64,000 nt of DNA from Pseudonocardia terrae (GTDB lineage Bacteria > Actinomycetota > Actinomycetes > Mycobacteriales > Pseudonocardiaceae): assembly GCF_021343995.1 (NCBI RefSeq), contig NZ_JAJTTE010000010.1, positions 90,848-154,847 of the forward strand. Reading direction: 5' to 3'. Within the stretch, counting starts at the first letter, position 1. Every line of letters begins with the position of its first letter. This document shows positions 59,179 through 64,000 of the stretch, one piece after another. The notes beneath the pieces were generated by a model. That model saw only the letters and a program-made list of their open reading frames with translations. It was not told the DNA's origin and did not search any database. Position numbers and translations under genes: made by a program.

Positions 59179-61070
59179 GCGTGCTCTTCACGCCGGTCCG
59201 GCTGGGCACCCTCACGTTGAAGAACCGCCTGGTCATGGCCCCGATGGGGACCTGCCTGGACAACGGCGGTTTCATCACCGACGACACGGTGGCCTACTAC
59301 CGCCGACGCGCCGAAGGAGGGGTCGGCGCGATCACGGTGGAGGGCTGCCTGGTCTCGTCGGACACCGTGGGGCCGGAGCCGCGGATCAGCGGGCCGGAGT
59401 ACCTGCCGGGACTGTGCCGGGTCGTCGAGGCCCTGCGGCCGCACGACGTCACGGTCGGGGTGCAGCTCATGCACCCCGGCCGGCAGGTCGTCGAGGGGCC
59501 GTCGGTGGCGCCGTCGCCGGTGCCGCTGAACTCGGCGTCGCCGGTCCCGCACGAGCTGACGGTGCCCGAGATCGAACGGATCGTCGCCGACTACGCGCGG
59601 GCGGCCCGGTACGCCCAGCAGACCGGGTACGACTACCTCGAGGTGCACGGGGCGCACGGGTACCTGCCGTCGAACTTCCTGTCGCCGCAGCACAACCACC
59701 GCACGGATGCCTACGGCGGCTCGCTGGAGAACCGCGCGCGGTTCTCGGTGGAGGTCGCCCGGGCGATCGTCGCGGCGTGCGACCTGCCGCTCGTGTGGCG
59801 GCTCAACGGCACGGACGCCGAGCCCGGCGGGTTCGACCTGGAGTCGGCGGTGGCCGTCGCGCGGATGCTGGAGGAGGCCGGGGTCGCCTCGATCTCGGTG
59901 TCGTCGGGAACCTGGCTGACCCTGCAGCAGACCCTCGCGCCGATGTCCGTGCCGCGCGGGCACATGCGGCCGCTGGTCCGGGCGGTCAAGGAGGCCGTCT
60001 CGGTGCCGGTGATGGCGGTCGGGCGGCTCGACGACCCGGAGCTCGCCGAGGACATTGTCGCGTCGGGCGAGGCCGACATGGTGCTGCTCGGTCGCGGGCT
60101 CATCGCCGAGCCGGACTGGCCGCTGCTGGTCCGCGACGGCCGGCGGGACGAGCTGCGCCCCTGCATCGCGTGCAACGCCTGCGTCGACCTGGTCGGCCGT
60201 GGCGAGCGGGCGCGCTGCGCGGTCAACCCCGAGGTCGGTCGCGAGCTGACCTGGGAGGTCGAGCCCGCGGCGCGGCCGCGGCGGGTGATGGTCGTGGGGT
60301 CCGGACCGTCGGGCCTGGAGGCGGCGCGGCTCGCCCGGCTGCGCGGGCACGAGGTGTCGCTCTGGGAGCGGGACGCGGAGCTGGGCGGGAAGCTGGAGGT
60401 CGCGGGCCTCGCGCCGAGCAAGCGCGAGGTGCTGCGGTTCCGCGAGCATCAGGCGCGGCGGCTCGGGGCGCTCGGCGTGGAGATCCACACGTCCGCGCCG
60501 GTGTCCGCGGAGACGGTCGCGGCCGAGCGGCCGGACGTCGTCGTCGTCGCGACGGGCGCGGACCCGCTCGTCCCGCCGATCCCCGGCATCGAACTCGCGC
60601 ACGACGCCCAACGGCTGCTGCGCGGGGAGATCGAGGTCGGCCCCGGGACGCGGCTGGTCGTGGTCGGCGGCAGCGCCACCGGCTGCGAGACCGCGGAGCT
60701 GATGCGGGAGAAGGGCGCCGAGGTCACGATCGTCGAGATGCGCGGCAGCATCGGCCGCGGGATCGAGGCGATCACCCGGCGGCAGCTGGTGCGGCAGCTG
60801 AAGAAGGACGGCGTGGACGTCCTGACCAGGGCCACCGTCGTCGGGATCGAGCCCGGGGTCGTGCACTGGCAGGGGGCCGACGGTACGGCGCACGCGCTCG
60901 ACGCCGACCTCGTCGCCCTGGCGATCGGCTGGCGTCCGACCGGTTCCGAGGTCACCGCCGGGCTGGAGCTCGGCGAGGGGATCGAGGTGCGGGTGCTGGG
61001 CGACGCCGACTCGCCGGCCGACTTCGTCCGCGCGGTCAACGCCGGCGCCGATGCAGGCCTGACCGTCTGA
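59175..61070 (+). CDS. OYE/2,4-dienoyl-CoA reductase-like iron-sulfur flavoenzyme
   Basis: A 631-aa protein: an N-terminal FMN TIM barrel (LKNRLVMAPMGT start; HGAHGYLPSNFLSP; Arg-rich RLNGTDAEPGG), a 4Fe-4S motif C330-x2-C333-x2-C336-x11-C348, and C-terminal FAD/NAD(P) domains (VMVVGSGPSGLEAARLARLRG; LVVVGGSATGCETAELM). This is the dienoyl-CoA reductase / trimethylamine-dehydrogenase architecture. It reduces C=C bonds of an enoyl or dienoyl-CoA or enone. GTG 59175 overlaps the ferredoxin stop. Last gene of the operon. Confidence 0.92.
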   Translation: MSVLFTPVRLGTLTLKNRLVMAPMGTCLDNGGFITDDTVAYYRRRAEGGVGAITVEGCLVSSDTVGPEPRISGPEYLPGLCRVVEALRPHDVTVGVQLMHPGRQVVEGPSVAPSPVPLNSASPVPHELTVPEIERIVADYARAARYAQQTGYDYLEVHGAHGYLPSNFLSPQHNHRTDAYGGSLENRARFSVEVARAIVAACDLPLVWRLNGTDAEPGGFDLESAVAVARMLEEAGVASISVSSGTWLTLQQTLAPMSVPRGHMRPLVRAVKEAVSVPVMAVGRLDDPELAEDIVASGEADMVLLGRGLIAEPDWPLLVRDGRRDELRPCIACNACVDLVGRGERARCAVNPEVGRELTWEVEPAARPRRVMVVGSGPSGLEAARLARLRGHEVSLWERDAELGGKLEVAGLAPSKREVLRFREHQARRLGALGVEIHTSAPVSAETVAAERPDVVVVATGADPLVPPIPGIELAHDAQRLLRGEIEVGPGTRLVVVGGSATGCETAELMREKGAEVTIVEMRGSIGRGIEAITRRQLVRQLKKDGVDVLTRATVVGIEPGVVHWQGADGTAHALDADLVALAIGWRPTGSEVTAGLELGEGIEVRVLGDADSPADFVRAVNAGADAGLTV

Positions 61071-61112
61071 CCCGCACCGTCTGACCCCTTCCGCGAGGCG
61101 GCGGTCTCCGTA

Positions 61113-61158
61113 CACCGAACCGCACATCCCGGGAGGTCCCGGGATGTGCGGTTCGGTG
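61113..61158. terminator. Very strong bidirectional hairpin
   Basis: A perfect 21-bp stem with a 4-nt loop lies between the convergent OYE-like and monooxygenase genes. The strongest terminator in the window. Confidence 0.92.
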
Positions 61159-61183
61159 GGTCAGGAGTGCCGACTCGCGGGGA

Positions 61184-62821
61184 TCAGGCGGACTGCTTCT
61201 CCGGGGCCGCCGTGACGTCCGGGGACTTGGCGTAGCCCTCGTAGCCCTTGGCGGCGACGTCGTCGCACTTCTCGCGGTACACGCCGACCCCGCCGATGTA
61301 GGCCATGAAGACCCGCGGCTTGCCGGGCACGTTGGAGCCCATGTACCAGGAGTCCGCGGTCGGGTAGAGGGTCGTGTCGCCGACCTCCTCGACGTGGCGC
61401 ACCCACTCGTCCTCGGCCTCGGGCGTCGCGTCGAGCTCGGCGACGCCGTTGTCGCGCATCCAGCGCACGCAGTCGGTGACCCAGTCCACGTGCTGCTCGA
61501 TCGAGACCATCATGTTCGACAGCACCGACGGGCTCGACGGGCCGGTGATCGTGAACATGTTCGGGAACCCGGCCACCGACAGCCCCAGGTAGGAGCGGGG
61601 GCCCTCGCCCCACTTCTCCTTCAGCGACACACCGTTCTTCCCGCGGATGTCGACCCGGGTGATCGCGCCGGTCATGGCGTCGAAGCCGGTCGCGAAGACG
61701 ATCGCGTCGACCTCGTACTCCTGCTCCGACGTCCGCACGCCCTTCTCGGTGATCTCCACCAGCGGGGTCTTCCGGATGTCGACGAGGCGGACGTTGTCCT
61801 TGTTGAACGTCTCGTAGTAGCCGCTGTCCAGGCACGGCCGCTTGGTGCCGTACGGGAAGCTGCGCGGCGAGAGCAGCTCGGCCAGCTCGGGGTCGCGCAC
61901 CTTCTCGCGGATCTTCGACCGGACGAACTCCGCGGCGGTCTCGTTGGCGTCCTTGTCCGCCAGGGTGTCGGTGTACGAGGCGAGCACGGCGACCAGGTTG
62001 CCCTGCTCCCACCCGGCCTGGTACGTGGCGTTGCGCTCGTCCTCCGGGACCTCCAGCGCGGACTGCGTGGGCGGCGGGACCGGCACTCCGAACGCGGAGA
62101 TCTGCTGCTCCTTGCGGTACTCCCGGTACGTCGCCTTGCGGGCGGAGACCTCCTCCTCGGTGAGGGGCCGGTTGCCCGCGGGCATCGAGAAGTTGGGGGT
62201 CCGCTGGAAGACGACGGTGTCCGTGGCCTGGCCGGCCATGATCGGGATCGACTGGATGCCCGACGACCCGGTGCCGATCACCGCGAGGCGCTTGCCGGTG
62301 AAGTCCACGCCCTCGTGCGGCCAGTGCCCGGTGTGGTAGGTCGGGCCCTGGAAGCGCTCGGCGCCGGGGATCTCGGGCGCCTTCGACACCGAGAGGCAGC
62401 CGGTGGCCATCACGAACCAGCGGCAGTCGACGACCTCGCCGGTGTCGGTGGTGATCGTCCAGCGGGCGCGCTCGGCGTCGTAGACCGCGCTCTCGACGCG
62501 GGTGTCGAACGTGATGTCGTCGAGGAGGTCGAAACGCTCGGCGACGTGCTGGGCGTAGGTCAGGATCTCGGGCTGGGTGGCGTACTTCTCGCTCCAGGTC
62601 CACTCCTGCTCCAGCTCGGGCGAGAAGGAATAGGAGTAGGCGAGGCTCTCGACGTCGCACCGGGCGCCGGGGTACCGGTTCCACCACCAGGTCCCGCCGA
62701 CGCCGGAGGCGGCCTCGAACACCCGGGTGGACAGGCCCAGCTCGCGGAAGCGGTGGAGTTGGTAGAGGCCGGAGAACCCGGCTCCGACGATGACGGCGTC
62801 GACGGCTCTGTCGTTGGTCAC
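61184..62821 (-). CDS. Flavin-containing (Baeyer-Villiger-type) monooxygenase
   Basis: A 545-aa class B flavin monooxygenase. AVIVGAGFSGLYQLHRF is the FAD motif; the BVMO fingerprint F-x-G-x3-H-x3-W-P/D is seen as FQGPTYHTGHWP; the second dinucleotide motif is VIGTGSSGIQSIP. It inserts oxygen next to a ketone to form an ester or lactone, for ring opening. GTG 62821 has GGAGG 8 bp upstream. A palindrome of the TetR-operator type lies about 55 bp upstream. It is convergent with the P450 operon. Confidence 0.92.
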   Translation of the reverse strand: MTNDRAVDAVIVGAGFSGLYQLHRFRELGLSTRVFEAASGVGGTWWWNRYPGARCDVESLAYSYSFSPELEQEWTWSEKYATQPEILTYAQHVAERFDLLDDITFDTRVESAVYDAERARWTITTDTGEVVDCRWFVMATGCLSVSKAPEIPGAERFQGPTYHTGHWPHEGVDFTGKRLAVIGTGSSGIQSIPIMAGQATDTVVFQRTPNFSMPAGNRPLTEEEVSARKATYREYRKEQQISAFGVPVPPPTQSALEVPEDERNATYQAGWEQGNLVAVLASYTDTLADKDANETAAEFVRSKIREKVRDPELAELLSPRSFPYGTKRPCLDSGYYETFNKDNVRLVDIRKTPLVEITEKGVRTSEQEYEVDAIVFATGFDAMTGAITRVDIRGKNGVSLKEKWGEGPRSYLGLSVAGFPNMFTITGPSSPSVLSNMMVSIEQHVDWVTDCVRWMRDNGVAELDATPEAEDEWVRHVEEVGDTTLYPTADSWYMGSNVPGKPRVFMAYIGGVGVYREKCDDVAAKGYEGYAKSPDVTAAPEKQSA

Positions 62822-62871
62822 GCGTGCTACCTCCAGGCTGCGACTCTGCAGACGGTTGGTGACGTGCGACC

Positions 62872-62893
62872 CAGTCAACCGATCGTTTGGCAC
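62872..62893. promoter_or_regulatory. Candidate TetR operator, weaker 22-bp form
   Basis: CAGTCAACCG-N2-CGTTTGGCAC, 51 bp upstream of the Baeyer-Villiger-type monooxygenase start. Centre and CGTTTGG half agree with the others; the outer bases are off. Confidence 0.5.
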
Positions 62894-62989
62894 AGTTGGC
62901 GACGTCCGCGGCGACGCAGTCGGCGCGCGGCTTCGTTCCGGGGACACCTTGACCCGGACCGGTCCGATGTGCTCCCGATGTGCTGTGGA

Positions 62990-64000
62990 TCACTCGCCGC
63001 GGGAGAAACCGCCGGTCAGCGCGGCGACGAGCGCCCAGTCCGGCGCGGCCGGGTCCAGCTCGCGCAGCTCCCGGACGGATCGGGCGGCGGGAGAGTCGGC
63101 GAGGCGGGCGGCGACGAGGTCCGAACACTCCGGGAGCCGGCCGACCTGGACGAGGCCCGCGGCGAGCCGGGACCACCCGGTCGCGGCGGCGTCGCCGGCC
63201 TCGGTCAGGGCCGCCAGGGCGGAGCGGTGGGCGGCGACGGCCCGGCAGGGGTGCCCGGCCGCGCGTTCGACGGCGGCCACCTCCTGCCATGCCGCGGCGA
63301 CGTCCGCAGGCCGGCCGAGCGTGCGGAACAGCGCGAGGGCGGCGTGCAGGTCGGCCAGCGCCTCCGCGGGACGGTCGCGCCGGCGGGCGAGGTGCGCGCG
63401 GTCGACGAGGGCCAGGGCGTGGGCGGCGTCGTCGCGGCCGGCGAGCAGGTCGACGGCGAGGTCGAAGGCCGCGCGGGCGTCGCGCAGGCCGGCGGGGTAG
63501 GCGGCTCCGACGGCCGGTGCGGAGGGGGTGACCGGCGGCGGGACCGCCTGCGCGTCCGACACCGCGGGGGTGTCCGACACCGACGCCGCCGGTGCGTCCG
63601 GTCCCGGGCCGCCCGCCGTTGGGCTCGGGACGGACGGGGTGAGCCCTGCCGGCGGGGCCGCCGGGGCGCTCGGAGCGGGTTCCGCGGCGCCGGCGAGCGC
63701 GGCGGCGAGCCGGTGGGCGGCGCGACCGAGCAGCACCGGGTCGCCCGCGCGGTCGGCGAGGTCGAGGGCGGCCGTGGCCGCGGCCAGGGCGGCGGTGTCG
63801 TCGCCCCGGCGGGTGCGGGCGGCGGCAAGGTGGACCAGGGCGTCGGCGCCCACGACGGGATCGGCGTGCGCCGCGGCGTGGTGGGCGAGCCGCTGGAGGA
63901 GCGTGGCGGAGTCGGCGGCGGGAACGGCGTGCGGGGCGGTGCTGTCGTGCGGGGCGGTGCTGTCGTGCGGGGCGGTGCTGTCGTGCGGGGCGGTGCTGTC
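62990..64000 (-). CDS. Ala-rich TPR-like protein, 3' part only
   Basis: The frame is open from the window's right edge to a stop at 62990 (337 codons seen). It consists of alpha-helical, alanine-rich repeats of TPR look (ALVHLAAARTRRGDDTAALAAATAALDLADRAGD; HALALVDRAHLARRRDRPAEALADLHAALALFRTLGR), split by a Pro/Ala linker of about 60 residues (PSAPAAPPAG ... SAPAVGAAYP). The visible 5' end is a DSTAPH hexapeptide repeat. Probably the C-terminus of a larger TPR-containing regulator or scaffold; the N-terminal domain is out of view. Confidence 0.65.
   Translation of the reverse strand, partial: DSTAPHDSTAPHDSTAPHDSTAPHAVPAADSATLLQRLAHHAAAHADPVVGADALVHLAAARTRRGDDTAALAAATAALDLADRAGDPVLLGRAAHRLAAALAGAAEPAPSAPAAPPAGLTPSVPSPTAGGPGPDAPAASVSDTPAVSDAQAVPPPVTPSAPAVGAAYPAGLRDARAAFDLAVDLLAGRDDAAHALALVDRAHLARRRDRPAEALADLHAALALFRTLGRPADVAAAWQEVAAVERAAGHPCRAVAAHRSALAALTEAGDAAATGWSRLAAGLVQVGRLPECSDLVAARLADSPAARSVRELRELDPAAPDWALVAALTGGFSRGE
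63929..64000 (-). repeat. 18-bp perfect tandem repeat at the window edge
   Basis: Four identical copies of GTGCGGGGCGGTGCTGTC (plus strand) run to the last base of the window and encode Asp-Ser-Thr-Ala-Pro-His on the minus strand. The array probably continues beyond the window. Confidence 0.92.

Overview
The window is very GC-rich, codon-biased, densely packed DNA with many GTG and TTG starts and frequent ATGA/GTGA stop-start overlaps. Together with NDMA-dependent alcohol dehydrogenases, mycofactocin-type SDRs, a DUF3090/SCO1664 gene trio, LLM flavoenzymes and KstR2-like regulation, this points to an actinobacterial chromosome, most likely Pseudonocardiaceae (Pseudonocardia-like). No phage, conjugation, IS transposase or CRISPR genes were seen.

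Layout. 1-2.5 kb: the 3' part of a glycolate/D-lactate oxidase (GlcD-like) gene and an MFS transporter. 2.5-7.5 kb: a Mut7-C protein, then a five-gene coupled operon (RibD-like reductase, MDR dehydrogenase, divergent 6-pyruvoyl-tetrahydropterin-synthase-like protein, GT4 glycosyltransferase, flippase-like membrane protein) that looks like an uncharacterised pterin/glycoside pathway. 7.8 kb: tRNA-Leu(GAG). 8-24.7 kb: core and housekeeping genes (M20 peptidase, SDR, DUF5703, a degenerate aldo/keto reductase, UppP, the phosphomutase/DUF3090/SCO1664 trio, a YgiD-like dioxygenase, 6-phosphogluconate dehydrogenase, DHA2 transporter, DUF2127, flavoprotein, threonine dehydratase, ABM monooxygenase, MoxR/VWA pair).

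24.8-62.9 kb: a large catabolic region in two modules with related gene content (24.8-34.0 and 42.2-50.8 kb), interrupted by a glycerol locus (glpD-glpK-glpF, IclR regulator, second glpK; 35.6-42.1 kb). The glycerol locus has two arrays of short repeats on its left side. The modules hold two NDMA/mycofactocin-type alcohol dehydrogenases, three acyl-CoA ligases, a split MaoC pair, two phytoene-desaturase-like flavoproteins, two LLM oxidoreductases, two mycofactocin-type SDRs and several NTF2/SnoaL-like proteins. A TetR/KstR2-like regulator gene (51.0 kb) lies between two decayed SDR pseudogenes. It is followed by a divergent biotin-dependent acyl-CoA carboxylase and a six-gene overlapping operon (carboxyltransferase, enoyl-CoA hydratase, NTF2 fusion, P450, ferredoxin, OYE/dienoyl-CoA-reductase-like enzyme). 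The region ends with a convergent Baeyer-Villiger-type monooxygenase.

A recurring inverted repeat of the type CTACCAAACG-N2-CGTTTGGTAG (and an 18-bp variant) sits in front of nearly every transcription unit of the catabolic region, including the TetR gene. The simplest reading is one regulon, probably for an alicyclic, terpenoid or steroid-like substrate: oxidation of alcohol and ring, CoA activation, carboxylation and hydration, ring opening by the Baeyer-Villiger enzyme. The substrate cannot be read from the sequence.

The right end (63-64 kb) is the 3' part of an Ala-rich, TPR-like gene that runs off the window through a perfect 18-bp tandem repeat.
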